DNA from: AP-15 sp963785565
Lineage (GTDB): Bacteria; Pseudomonadota; Alphaproteobacteria; ATCC43930; CGMCC-115725
Reading direction: 5' to 3'
NCBI GenBank assembly: GCA_963785565.1
Contig: CAWAVV010000013.1
Coordinates: forward strand, 248,001-312,000
DNA length: 64,000 nt
Positions 18,114 through 26,289 of this stretch are shown here, piece after piece. A program made the position numbers and the translations under genes. The stretch's first letter is position 1, and each line of letters begins with the position of its first letter. Under the pieces are notes generated by a model. It saw only the letters and a program-made list of their open reading frames with translations. It was not told the origin of the DNA and made no database searches.

Positions 18114-18379
18114 TCCAATGCATGTTGGGCGCGGTGCCGGGCTCTAGCCCGCCACCGAGCATCAGCGAGCACGGAGAGGACATGCCGGAGGTTGGCAACT
18201 GGCGCTCGACCTCGTGAGCGTGGCGTTTGCGTCCGATCGGGTTCGCATTGTCGGATGCCCGCCCTCGCCGCGTGGGGGGACGAGCAGAACATTGACCGGA
18301 ACATTGCCCGGTTGAACAGATCTGAGCTAGCCTCGCCGCCAACTGCCGACGGCGGCGTTTTGCGTCCATCTCCCTCGCC

Positions 18380-18766
18380 ATGATCAGAAATTTTGCAGAC
18401 CACTCGGCGAACGAGCGTACCTTCCTCGCCTGGGTGCGCACCGCCATCGCGGTGATGGCCTTCGGCTTCATTGTCGAGAAGTTCGACCTGTTTCTCGAGG
18501 TTGCCGCGCCGTCCCTGGTCGGCCGCCCATTGTCGCTGCCCGGGCACAGATTCGGCAACATGGCCGGGTTGGCGCTGATTGCTCTCGGCATCGCGATGGT
18601 CGCCGTCGCGGCTGCCCGCTTTCTGATCACCGCGAAAAACATCGACAGCGAAGAGCACCGCCCCGGCATGGGCTCGCGCATCGATATCGCGTTCGCCGCC
18701 CTGCTCGTCCTGCTCGGCAGCGCCCTATTCGTTTATCTCTCGCGCGCCCTGGTCACAAGCTTGTGA
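18380..18766 (+). CDS. DUF202 (YidH-type) membrane protein
   Basis: A 128-residue inner-membrane protein with three predicted helices. It begins with the diagnostic DUF202 pattern SANERTFLAWVRTAIAVMAF, then ALIALGIAMVAVAAARFLI and AALLVLLGSALFVYLSRAL. Function is unknown; in other bacteria such genes accompany stress genes. It stands 266 bases after Hsp20; that gap holds only an 11-codon ORF with a ribosome site (around 18182) and no convincing gene. Confidence 0.85.
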   Translation: MIRNFADHSANERTFLAWVRTAIAVMAFGFIVEKFDLFLEVAAPSLVGRPLSLPGHRFGNMAGLALIALGIAMVAVAAARFLITAKNIDSEEHRPGMGSRIDIAFAALLVLLGSALFVYLSRALVTSL

Positions 18767-18803
18767 GGCTGGCCGCGCGGCAACTTGCGCGAGCCCGCAT
18801 TAC

Positions 18804-19679
18804 TCACTTTGCCAGCCGCCGGCGAATTGACAACAATTCTTGCCGGCGTTCCGTACTCGTTTTTGGATAGGCCATTTCGAGCTCTTCGAGCGTATCAAGG
18901 ACGATCCGGGACACAATCAACCGCGCGTTTTCCTTGTCGTCAGCGGGCACGACATACCACGGAGAATCCCTGGTGCTTGTCGCGCTGAGGCATTCCTCGT
19001 ATGCCTCCATGTATTCCTTCCAATATTTTCGTTCCTCGACATCGGCAAGGCTGAACTTCCAGTTCTTTTCCGGCTCGTCGATACGCTGCAGAAACCGCTT
19101 TCGCTGTTCCTCCTTTGACAAGTGGAGGTAGAACTTGACGATGCGGGTGCCGTTGCTGTGGAGGTGCCTCTCCAAGCCGGTGATCGAGCGATACCGGTCG
19201 CGCCAGATCGCACTGTCGCCGCGCGGCGCGTCGGCGATCCCTTCGCTGCGGAGGATCTCGGGATGCACCCGGACGATCAGCACCTCCTCGTAGTATGATC
19301 GGTTGAAGATGCCGATGCGCCCGCGTTCCGGCAGATCACGGGTCGTGCGCCACAGAAAATCGTGCAGCAATTCGTTGGCGCTGGGATGCTTGAAGCTGAA
19401 TACTTGGCAGCCTTGCGGGTTGACCCCGGACATTACATGCCTGATCGCGCCATCCTTTCCCGCCGCATCCATCGCCTGAAAGATCAGCAGGACAGCATAG
19501 CGGTTGGATGCGTAGAGAAGCTGCTGCAGCGAACTCAATTGCGCGACGTGCTCGCCCAGGAGTTCTTGATAGTGCTGCTTCGATTTGTACACGCGCTCCA
19601 CTTCCGTCGACCATTTCCCGAGATCAACCTCGTCTCCTTCCCGCACACGAAAGTCCTTTGAGCGGATTTTCATGACCAT
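18804..19679 (-). CDS. ppk2: Polyphosphate kinase 2
   Basis: A 291-residue PPK2, which uses polyphosphate to phosphorylate nucleotides (or the reverse). The Walker A-like loop reads FQAMDAAGKDGAIRHVMSGV, and the Walker B/lid region FNRSYYEEVLIVRVHPE. Other hallmarks are HLSKEEQRKRFLQRI and the C-terminal AYEECLSATSTRDSPWYVVP. Length is that of a single-domain enzyme. ATG at 19679 or 19673 may be used; neither has a strong ribosome site. It starts 10 bases after the PPOX gene on the same strand, so it could belong to that transcript as well as to the stress block. Confidence 0.92.
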   Translation of the reverse strand: MVMKIRSKDFRVREGDEVDLGKWSTEVERVYKSKQHYQELLGEHVAQLSSLQQLLYASNRYAVLLIFQAMDAAGKDGAIRHVMSGVNPQGCQVFSFKHPSANELLHDFLWRTTRDLPERGRIGIFNRSYYEEVLIVRVHPEILRSEGIADAPRGDSAIWRDRYRSITGLERHLHSNGTRIVKFYLHLSKEEQRKRFLQRIDEPEKNWKFSLADVEERKYWKEYMEAYEECLSATSTRDSPWYVVPADDKENARLIVSRIVLDTLEELEMAYPKTSTERRQELLSIRRRLAK

Positions 19680-19689
19680 CGTTGCTGGT

Positions 19690-20160
19690 CTAGTATCGGC
19701 CGCCGAGCTTGGTGTGGTCCCAGCTCGCGATCTTGTGCGGGGTTACTTTCAGAACCACGCGTTTTGGGGCGCTGTCGAGCGAGCCGCGGCGGCCGCTCTC
19801 GGGGTTGCGCCGGCGGTGGTTCATGACTTGGCGCACCGTGTCGACATCCTCGATGATCTCACAGGCGCCGCGCACCATGACGCCGCGCAGCTCCGCATAG
19901 CTGTCGCCGGTCTCGACCATCAGCCCGACTTTTGGGTTGCGGCGTATGTTCAGCACCTTCTGCGCCTTGGCGTAGGAGGTCATGTAAAAGGCGCCGTCTT
20001 CGACATAGAACCCCATCGCCACGACATGCGGAAACCCGTCCTGGTCGATCGTGGCGAGAGCGCATTTCGGATTGTCGCGCAGGAACGCCGCCTGCTCTTC
20101 GGCGGTGAGGCGGATTTGCCGTCGCCGGCTGACCGGCGGCTCTTTCTCGTTGTCCGCCAT
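19690..20160 (-). CDS. Pyridoxamine 5'-phosphate oxidase-like FMN/F420-binding protein
   Basis: A 156-residue split-barrel flavoprotein of the PPOX class. LTAEEQAAFLRDNPKCALAT, then FPHVVAMGFYVEDGAFYMTS and VLNIRRNPKVGLMVETGD are the family pattern for small FMN or F420 reductases. In the sequence as given it is in frame with the upstream Rieske oxygenase, which would make a fusion, but I think that is caused by a frame change near 20230. ATG 20160 lies two bases after the inferred Rieske stop, indicating translational coupling. It may supply a reductase step to the oxygenase. Confidence 0.85.
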   Translation of the reverse strand: MADNEKEPPVSRRRQIRLTAEEQAAFLRDNPKCALATIDQDGFPHVVAMGFYVEDGAFYMTSYAKAQKVLNIRRNPKVGLMVETGDSYAELRGVMVRGACEIIEDVDTVRQVMNHRRRNPESGRRGSLDSAPKRVVLKVTPHKIASWDHTKLGGRY

Positions 20161-20162
20161 CG

Positions 20163-21439
20163 TCACACCGTTTGCAGAATTTCCTCCTGCGGCAACCCCT
20201 GAGGCACCGAAACGCGCCAGTCGCTCTGCCCGCGGCACCACCGTCTCGGCGGCGCGCAACCGGTAGTAGCTTGGCCGCACGCCCGCGGGAGTGCCGCCCT
20301 CGTTGGCGGTGTTGACGGCCTGGCGCAACAGCCGGCGCAATTGGATGATCGCCTTGTCGGCTGGCCCGAGATGTTCCTTGCTGCGGTCGACGATGCGCCC
20401 CATCGTTTCCTGGATCGCCCGGTCCTGCACATTGACGCCGTCGATCCCGGTAAAGCTCTCGGTCCGCTGCACCGCGCGGTCGATCAGGTAATCGTTGCTG
20501 CGGTTGGCCTTGGAGCGAAACGTCGTCTGGTCGACATGCATTGGCCCGTTGCCGATGCCGCGTTCGAGGCGGTCCTGGTCGGTCAACGGCTCGCCGGTGA
20601 CGCTGTAGGCCCAGTTGTAGACCATCGTGTTTTCGTCATCGGTCGGGACCCAGATATGCCCGGCATCGACTGGATTGCCGCGCTCGGAGCGCGAGGCTCT
20701 GATCTGATGGAACGGCAGAATGTAATGATAGGTGCGAATGTGCGACTCGTCCTCGCCGAGCGCGCGGATGCCGGCGTACTGATAGCCGTAATCGGTGATG
20801 TCGACGACGATGCTCGGCGCCTTGGCGCGGACGTAGGCGCTCGACGGGTTGATGCCGCCGCGCCCGGCGTTGTCCTTTAGGAGCCGGTGCATGATCGGCG
20901 CGTGCGAGGTGTCGAGGCCGCCTTCGAGCGCCTGGAGCCAGTTGCACTCCTGAATGACTTTCGAGACGTGCCGATGCGTCTGCGGCGCCTGGGTCCAGGC
21001 GAATTTCGGCAAAGGCGGGGTGCGCTCGGGCGGGCCCATATAGGTCCAGATCACGCCGCCCAATTCGGCGGTCGGGTAGGCGGTCAGATGGACCTTGTGG
21101 CAGAACGGCTCGGGCTCGTTCATCTGCTCTACGCAGCTGCCGTCGACCGCGAATTTCCAGCCGTGATAGACGCAGCGCAGGCCGGACTTCTTCGTTGCGC
21201 CCGAACCACAAGGAAGCGCGGCGATGCGGACAATATTCGTCGACGAGCCCGATGCGGCCTCGGCTGTCGCGAAAAGCGACGAGGTCTTCGCCGAGGAGGC
21301 GCACCCGCACCGGCGGACCGTCGGGCTCCTCCAATTCGCGGGCCAGCAATGCCGGAATCCAATAAAGCCGCATCGTGCCGCCCATCGCGGTGCCTGGTCC
21401 GACCCGCGTTAAGAGCTCGTTTTCCTCGCGTGGCAGCAT
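20163..21439 (-). CDS. Rieske [2Fe-2S] aromatic-ring oxygenase, large subunit (two frameshifts)
   Basis: A phthalate-4,5-dioxygenase/vanillate-demethylase-like terminal oxygenase. The first Rieske pair (VDEYCPHRRASLW) is in the starting frame. A one-base shift near 21190 restores the second pair (SGLRCVYHGWKF), and the frame then holds the mononuclear iron motif LEGGLDTSHAPIMHR and the rest of the catalytic domain. A second shift near 20230 gives QSDWRVSVPQGLPQEEILQ and a stop at 20163-20165, two bases before the next ATG. AGGAGA precedes ATG 21439. If both shifts are sequence errors the gene is intact; otherwise it is a pseudogene. No ferredoxin-reductase gene is adjacent. Confidence 0.8.
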
Positions 21440-21508
21440 CGCCGTTTCTCCTGTTCGCGCCCGGCAAGTCTCGGTTCGACGGGTGATCCCGTCAAGCGGC
21501 GCGAACGC

Positions 21509-22085
21509 TCAGCGGTTGGCGCCGGGGACCCACAGTACGTCGCGGGCGCCGTTGTCGTTGACCCGGCGACCGAGGACGAAGAGATGGTCGGAGAGGCGGT
21601 TCAGGTATTTGAGCGCCTCGGGATTGACGGGCTCCGCTTGGGCCAATTCGCTGACCAGGCGCTCGGCACGGCGTGTCACGGTGCGCGCGAGATGGAGATA
21701 GGCCGCCGCGGCGCTGCCGCCCGGCAAAATGAACGAGTTCGAGCGGTCGCAGGCTCGCGTTCATCGCGTCGATTTCATGTTCGAGACGCTCGACCTGGGT
21801 AGGGAGGATGCGGAGCGCGCCGGCACTGCGCCGGCCGCCTTCGGGCGTGCACAGATCGGCGCCGAGATCGAACAGATCGTTCTGAATATGGCCGAGCATC
21901 GCGTCCGCTTCGGCATCGGCCCCGGCGTTTACGTGGAGGCGGGCGATGCCGATCGCGGCGTTGGCTTCGTCGACAGTGCCATAGGCCGCTACCCGCAACG
22001 CATGCTTAGGCGCGCGCGAACCGTCGCCGAGCGAGGTTTCGCCCCTGTCGCCGCCGCGCGTGTAGATCCGGGTCAGCCGCACCAT
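21509..22085 (-). CDS. Cob(I)alamin adenosyltransferase, PduO type (frameshifted)
   Basis: Converts cob(I)alamin and ATP to adenosylcobalamin. The N-terminus LTRIYTRGGDRGETSLGDGS is the PduO ATP-binding signature, followed by YGTVDEANAAIGIARL. The frame then changes near 21740: the expected FILPGGSAAAAYLHLARTV lies one base over, and continues to the conserved end YLNRLSDHLFVLGRRVND and a stop at 21509. One extra base explains the break. It sits between the HIG1-type gene and the Rieske operon. Its product would serve methylmalonyl- and ethylmalonyl-CoA mutases, which fits the nearby mcd gene. Confidence 0.85.
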
Positions 22086-22101
22086 GATCGGTCCCCGAAG
22101 G

Positions 22102-22293
22102 CTAACGGCGGCCGAGCAGCATCAGGATCGCGAGCAGCAGCAGCGCCAACGCCTGCATGACGACCCGCATCTGCATCAGCTTGTTCGAGCGGCGCGGATT
22201 GCCGCCGCGCAGCATCGTGGCGACGCCGAACCCGAGCACGGTCAACACCCCAATTAAGGCGAGTGCCAGCAGGACCGTCACAAACGTGGTCAT
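22102..22293 (-). CDS. Small twin-transmembrane-helix HIG1-type protein
   Basis: A 63-residue protein with two hydrophobic helices (VTVLLALALIGVLTVLGFGV and ALALLLLAILMLLG) joined by a basic loop RGGNPRRSNKLMQMRVVMQ. This loop pattern is that of the HIG_1-domain small proteins of Alphaproteobacteria, related to mitochondrial factors that associate with respiratory supercomplexes. It lies 16 bases upstream of the adenosyltransferase gene, an order seen often in this class. Confidence 0.85.
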   Translation of the reverse strand: MTTFVTVLLALALIGVLTVLGFGVATMLRGGNPRRSNKLMQMRVVMQALALLLLAILMLLGRR

Positions 22294-22362
22294 CGCGGGA
22301 AGTATGGGCCTGTCGCCCGAATACGGCCAGGGCTCATCGCATCGCCCCCCGGCGGGTGCGAG

Positions 22363-24036
22363 CTAATTCCGGCCGGCGAGCAGTCCGCGGGCGATGATCT
22401 GGGCTTGGATCTCGGCGGCGCCCTCGAAGATGTTGAGGATGCGCGCGTCGCACAGGACCCGGCTGATCGGATATTCGAGGGCGTAGCCGTTGCCGCCGTG
22501 GATCTGCAGGGCGTTGTCGGCATTGGACCAGGCGACGCGGGCGGCCAACAGCTTGGCCATGCCGGCCTCGATGTCGCAGCGCCGGCCGCGGTCTTTTTCA
22601 CGCGCGGCGAAGTAGGTCAGCTGGCGCGCGACCATCGTCTCCGCCGCCATCAGCGCGAGCTTGCCGGCAACGCGCGGGAATTGGGCGAGCGGCTTGCCGA
22701 ACTGCCGGCGTTCGAGGGCATAGGCGAGGCCCAATTCCAGGGCGTTCTGGGCGACGCCGACGGCGCGGGAGGCGGTTTGAATCCGCGCACTCTCGAACGT
22801 CGCCATCAATTGCTTGAACCCTTGCCCCTCGACCTCGCCCAGCAGGCCATCGGCGGGCACGGCAAAGCCGTCGAAGGCGATCTCGTACTCCTTCATGCCG
22901 CGATAACCGAGCACCGGGATTTCGGTGCCGCTGATCCCCGGCGCGGGAAACGGGTCGGCGTCGCTACCGCGCGGCTTGGCGGCGAGAAACATGCTCAGGC
23001 CGCGATAGCCGCGCCCACCGCTATCGGTGCGGGCGAGCAAGGTCATCAAATCGGAGCGGGCGCCGTGGGTGATCCAGGTCTTGGCGCCGTAAATGCGATA
23101 GGTATCGCCGTCGCGCACCGCGCGGGTCGCTACAGCGGCGAGATCGGAGCCGGCGCCGGACTCGGTAAAGACCGCGGTCGGCAATACCGCACCCGAGGCA
23201 ATCCCCGGCAACCAACGTGATTTTTGCGCGGGTGTGCCATTGAGCCGGATCAATTCGCCGGCGATCTCCGAGCGGGTGCCGAGCGAGCCGACGCCGAGAT
23301 AGCCGCGCGACAGTTCCTCCGAGACGATGCACATCGCGGTCTTGCCGAGGCCGAGCCCGCCATACTCCTCTGGGATCGTCAGACCAAAAACGCCGATCCC
23401 GGCGAGTTCCTGGATCAGCGGCAGCGGGATCAGCTGGTCGCGGCGGTGCCAATCCTGGGCGAAAGGCGTGACTGCGCGCTCGGCAAAGCGGCGCACCTGG
23501 TCGCGGATCATGTCGAGGGTCGCATCGTCGGGGCCGAACCGCCCGTATCCGCCCTCGCCGCTCTCGGCCAGCAATGTCCCGAGCCGCAAGCGGGCCTCGG
23601 GGAGTGCAGCCGCCAGCGCTCCCGCGTCACCGGCCCGGAGCGGCGCGATCTCGCTCTCGGTCAAGCCCAGATCCTGCGGCCGCGCAAACTCCCCCTGCGC
23701 CATCGGAATGCCGCCCGCCAACTGCGCAAGATATTCGCCATACGCGGTTTCGAGGATCAGCGCCTCCGCGTTGCCGAACAGTCCGTCGTCGTCAAGACGT
23801 CTAGCCCAGTCGCCGAGCTGGCGCAGCCCCTCGACCGAGGCCGCGATCCAGGCCAGTGCGTGGCCCGCGAACTGGTGGGGTTCGAGGCGCTCCGGCTCGA
23901 CCACCCCATCCGGCGCAACCCTCGCGGCGAGTTTGGCCCGCGCCGTGACCAAGAAAGCCTCGGCGGCGCCGAGCGCGCGCTCGGCTGCGGCCAACAGCAT
24001 GCGCCGGTCGCTGGTCACTGGCCGGCCGCCTCTCAC
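22363..24036 (-). CDS. mcd: (2S)-Methylsuccinyl-CoA dehydrogenase
   Basis: A 557-residue FAD acyl-CoA dehydrogenase with an N-terminal helical extension of about 160 residues, a hallmark of Mcd of the ethylmalonyl-CoA pathway, which oxidises methylsuccinyl-CoA to mesaconyl-CoA. The dehydrogenase core begins at DATLDMIRDQVRRFAERAVT and contains FGLTIPEEYGGLGLGKTAMC, PTAVFTESGAGSDLAAV and YPISRVLCDARILNIFEGAAE. Start may be 24036 or the Met at 24000. A clearly related enzyme, isovaleryl-CoA dehydrogenase, lacks the extension. Crotonyl-CoA carboxylase and ethylmalonyl-CoA mutase genes are not in the window. Confidence 0.88.
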   Translation of the reverse strand: MRGGRPVTSDRRMLLAAAERALGAAEAFLVTARAKLAARVAPDGVVEPERLEPHQFAGHALAWIAASVEGLRQLGDWARRLDDDGLFGNAEALILETAYGEYLAQLAGGIPMAQGEFARPQDLGLTESEIAPLRAGDAGALAAALPEARLRLGTLLAESGEGGYGRFGPDDATLDMIRDQVRRFAERAVTPFAQDWHRRDQLIPLPLIQELAGIGVFGLTIPEEYGGLGLGKTAMCIVSEELSRGYLGVGSLGTRSEIAGELIRLNGTPAQKSRWLPGIASGAVLPTAVFTESGAGSDLAAVATRAVRDGDTYRIYGAKTWITHGARSDLMTLLARTDSGGRGYRGLSMFLAAKPRGSDADPFPAPGISGTEIPVLGYRGMKEYEIAFDGFAVPADGLLGEVEGQGFKQLMATFESARIQTASRAVGVAQNALELGLAYALERRQFGKPLAQFPRVAGKLALMAAETMVARQLTYFAAREKDRGRRCDIEAGMAKLLAARVAWSNADNALQIHGGNGYALEYPISRVLCDARILNIFEGAAEIQAQIIARGLLAGRN

Positions 24037-24051
24037 ATTGGCAAAGCTCGG

Positions 24052-24270
24052 CTAATCTTGCGGCAATTGATAGCTGTGCGGATAGGTCGTCGGCAGGTTC
24101 GGATCGGGAATCTTCAGGGAGTTGGACTGAGTCATCCGCTCGGCCGAGATATCGTCCGAGATACCGTTCACGTTCTGGATATCGCTGGCGCGCCCGGGGG
24201 CCCCAACACTGCATCCGGCGGCGGTGGCGAGCATCAACGCGACGAGAAAACCTAGACGCAGCATGGCCAT
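24052..24270 (-). CDS. Small lipoprotein
   Basis: A 72-residue protein with signal segment LGFLVALMLATAAGC ending in a lipobox Cys, then a polar mature part of about 50 residues (DDISAERMTQSNSLKIPDPN) with a Pro/Tyr-rich end. GGAG lies seven bases before ATG 24270. No family recognised. It is 15 bases upstream of mcd and 12 bases downstream of a 44-residue membrane ORF on the same strand, so the three may form one transcript. Confidence 0.65.
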   Translation of the reverse strand: MAMLRLGFLVALMLATAAGCSVGAPGRASDIQNVNGISDDISAERMTQSNSLKIPDPNLPTTYPHSYQLPQD

Positions 24271-24282
24271 CCACCGCTCCGT

Positions 24283-24417
24283 TCAATGAAATAGTAAATA
24301 GGCGACCACGAATAGAACTACAACGAGCGCCAACGAGATCGCCAAGACGTACCGTACCACGCCTTCCTTGGTCGCCTGACGGGCCTCGGTCGTGGTCACG
24401 ACGATGCGTTTTGTCAT
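24283..24417 (-). CDS. 44-residue single-helix membrane protein
   Basis: A short ORF, ATG 24417 to TGA 24283. It encodes a basic, Thr-rich N-terminus (MTKRIVVTTTEARQATKEG) followed by one hydrophobic helix (YVLAISLALVVVLFVVAYLL). The amphipathic head plus single helix is typical of small bacterial membrane proteins. It lies just upstream of the small lipoprotein gene and mcd in the same direction. There is no recognised family and no strong ribosome site, so confidence is moderate. Confidence 0.5.
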   Translation of the reverse strand: MTKRIVVTTTEARQATKEGVVRYVLAISLALVVVLFVVAYLLFH

Positions 24418-24660
24418 CGCTGCCCATTTTCAGCTGCTGCAACCCACTGCTTTGCAAACGGTTGGGCATGGCATTCGATCCGGGCGGGCCGAAGGGCAGA
24501 CGCCTGAGTGCGGGCCGCGAGTTGACGACGATGGCGGTCCGGCTTACATTCTGCATCGTGGCTACGCAGACGACGCATGGCCGGCGCAATCGGCGAATTA
24601 TGGTCCCGAACCCCGCGCGGGTTCGGGCTCCGTTGCTTTGCCCCATTGTCGCCGAGGACC

Positions 24661-24966
24661 ATGACCATGTCGCGAGTTGCTGCGAGCGTTGCTGAAACCA
24701 GTCTTTCCGAGACGGCTTATTTTTTCGTTCACGCCCAGGCCGAGCCGGGGGTGATGCCGCGTGTTCTCGAACTTTTCGCCAAACGCGGCTTGGTGCCCTC
24801 CGGCTGGCACAGCGCCGTCACGGGGGCCGATCAGGCCCGATTGACGATAGAAATTCAGATGCGCGGTCTCGACCGCGAACTCACCGACTACGTCGCCGCC
24901 TGTCTGCGGCAAATCGCTTCGGTCGAAGCCGTATTGACCTATTGTCAAGGTCGCAGCGCCAATTGA
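24661..24966 (+). CDS. ACT-like small regulatory protein
   Basis: A 101-residue protein with a beta-alpha-beta pattern like an ACT domain: TAYFFVHAQAEPGVMPRVLE, then a strand reading RLTIEIQMRGLDRELTDYVA and a final strand VEAVLTYC. ACT domains bind amino acids or other small ligands. ATG 24661 follows GAGGA. It precedes the Nudix gene by 17 bases, so the two are likely cotranscribed. The assignment comes from pattern only. Confidence 0.6.
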   Translation: MTMSRVAASVAETSLSETAYFFVHAQAEPGVMPRVLELFAKRGLVPSGWHSAVTGADQARLTIEIQMRGLDRELTDYVAACLRQIASVEAVLTYCQGRSAN

Positions 24967-24983
24967 ACGGAGCACCGTTAGCC

Positions 24984-25835
24984 ATGCCGTTCCGCGACCA
25001 CATTGCCCGCTGCAACAATTACGACCCGGCTCGAATCGTGCCGCTGTTTGCCGGAGCCGACCGGATCGGGCTGGTGCGCCGCGACAACGCCGAGGCGCTG
25101 CGGCCGTTTCCCGAGGTGTTCGCCGTCGCCGCGGACAAGGTGGCGCTGGTGGCCCAGGGTGACGCCGCAGCGATCAGCCGATCCGTCGATCGGGTGGTCG
25201 ACGCGCTGGTCGCCGAGAAGCAGATCCCGAAGACCCGAAGCGAGACGTTCGATGTCGCACTGCGCTGGGGGACGCCGCCGTTGTTTCGCCTCGACCGGGG
25301 CGCCGTTCCGTACTTTGGGACGCGGGCTTACGGCGTGCATCTGAACGGGTACTGTCGGACGGGTGGCGAGTTGGCCCTATGGGTCGGCCGCCGCGCCCCC
25401 GATAAACGTGTGGCGCCAAACAAGCTCGACAACCTCGTCGCCGGTGGGATCGGCAACGGCTATGGCCTCATTGAAACCCTGGTCAAGGAAGCCGACGAAG
25501 AAGCGATGATCCCGCCCGGGCTGATTGCTAAGGCGGTTCCTGGCGGCGCTGTTTCGTATCGCATGGAAACGGCGCTTGGCGTGCGCGACGACGTGCTGTT
25601 CGTCTTCGACCTCGAGATGCCTGCGGATTTCGAGCCCAAGAATCGCGACGGCGAGTTCGTCGGGTTCATGCTGATGCCGGCGGCGACGGTGCTGCAGCGC
25701 ATCCGCACGAGCTTTGATTTCAAGTTCAACGTCAACCTCGTGATCCTCGATTTCGCCGTCCGGCACGGGATCTTGCGTCCGGACGATCCGGAATATCTCG
25801 ACGCCGCCACCGGATTGCACCGCCCCCTCGACTGA
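24984..25835 (+). CDS. DUF4743 plus Nudix hydrolase domain protein
   Basis: A 283-residue protein. The N-terminal DUF4743 region (about 1-110; MPFRDHIARCNNYDPARIVP) is followed by a Nudix domain whose box is VAGGIGNGYGLIETLVKEADEEAMIP, quoted here as GYGLIETLVKEADEEA. This pairing is seen in thiamine-pyrophosphokinase-like Nudix proteins (Nudt20/TPK type) that hydrolyse damaged thiamine diphosphates. ATG 24984 starts the conserved domain; upstream in-frame codons overlap the ACT gene. Substrate is inferred from family only. Confidence 0.82.
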   Translation: MPFRDHIARCNNYDPARIVPLFAGADRIGLVRRDNAEALRPFPEVFAVAADKVALVAQGDAAAISRSVDRVVDALVAEKQIPKTRSETFDVALRWGTPPLFRLDRGAVPYFGTRAYGVHLNGYCRTGGELALWVGRRAPDKRVAPNKLDNLVAGGIGNGYGLIETLVKEADEEAMIPPGLIAKAVPGGAVSYRMETALGVRDDVLFVFDLEMPADFEPKNRDGEFVGFMLMPAATVLQRIRTSFDFKFNVNLVILDFAVRHGILRPDDPEYLDAATGLHRPLD

Positions 25836-25859
25836 GTCCCCCGGGACGTTGCTGACGCC

Positions 25860-26285
25860 TCAACAGGGCGCGGCGAGGTTACGGATCAGCGCGAGATGAT
25901 TGCCGTGGCGGTCACGGCGGTAGCGTGCTTCGTCAACGAGCGAGCGCAGCAAATGTAGACCGAGCCCGCCGAGCGGACGATCGGCCGGCATCCGATCGAG
26001 ATCGGGCGGTTTGTGGGACAGCGGGTCGAACGGTCTGCCGTCGTCGCTGAAGTGGATCTCGAGACGCCCCTTTTTCACGGCGAGCCCAATCTCAATCCGA
26101 CCCGTAGTCGCGGCGCCCTCAGGATAGCCATAATTCACGACGTTGGTGAAAAGCTCTTCGAGGATGACCAGCAGCCGTGCCCGTTCCGCCTCGGCCAGAC
26201 TATGACATCGGGCGAATTCTTCGGCGAAGCCGACCAGCCGGCCGAGCTCCACGGCGTCACTGCGCAGGCCGAGCGAGGCTTTCAT
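25860..26285 (-). CDS. RsbW-like anti-sigma/histidine kinase-type ATPase
   Basis: A 141-residue GHKL ATPase without a dimerisation domain. The N box (ILEELFTNVVNYGYP), G1 (FSDDGRPFDPL) and G2 (GGLGLHLLRSL) are present. Such proteins are Ser/Thr kinases of STAS antagonists in partner-switching systems. TTG at 26288 could start translation, but ATG 26285 is preferred. It starts four bases after the stop of the STAS-MBL fusion gene, so its partner is almost certainly that STAS domain. No sigma factor gene is visible nearby. Confidence 0.85.
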   Translation of the reverse strand: MKASLGLRSDAVELGRLVGFAEEFARCHSLAEAERARLLVILEELFTNVVNYGYPEGAATTGRIEIGLAVKKGRLEIHFSDDGRPFDPLSHKPPDLDRMPADRPLGGLGLHLLRSLVDEARYRRDRHGNHLALIRNLAAPC

Positions 26286-26289
26286 CAAT

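Noticed and set aside
19690..21123. A single Rieske-PPOX fusion protein
   Set aside because: The junction peptide is non-conserved, and the alternative frame gives a better Rieske C-terminus with the PPOX ATG two bases on.
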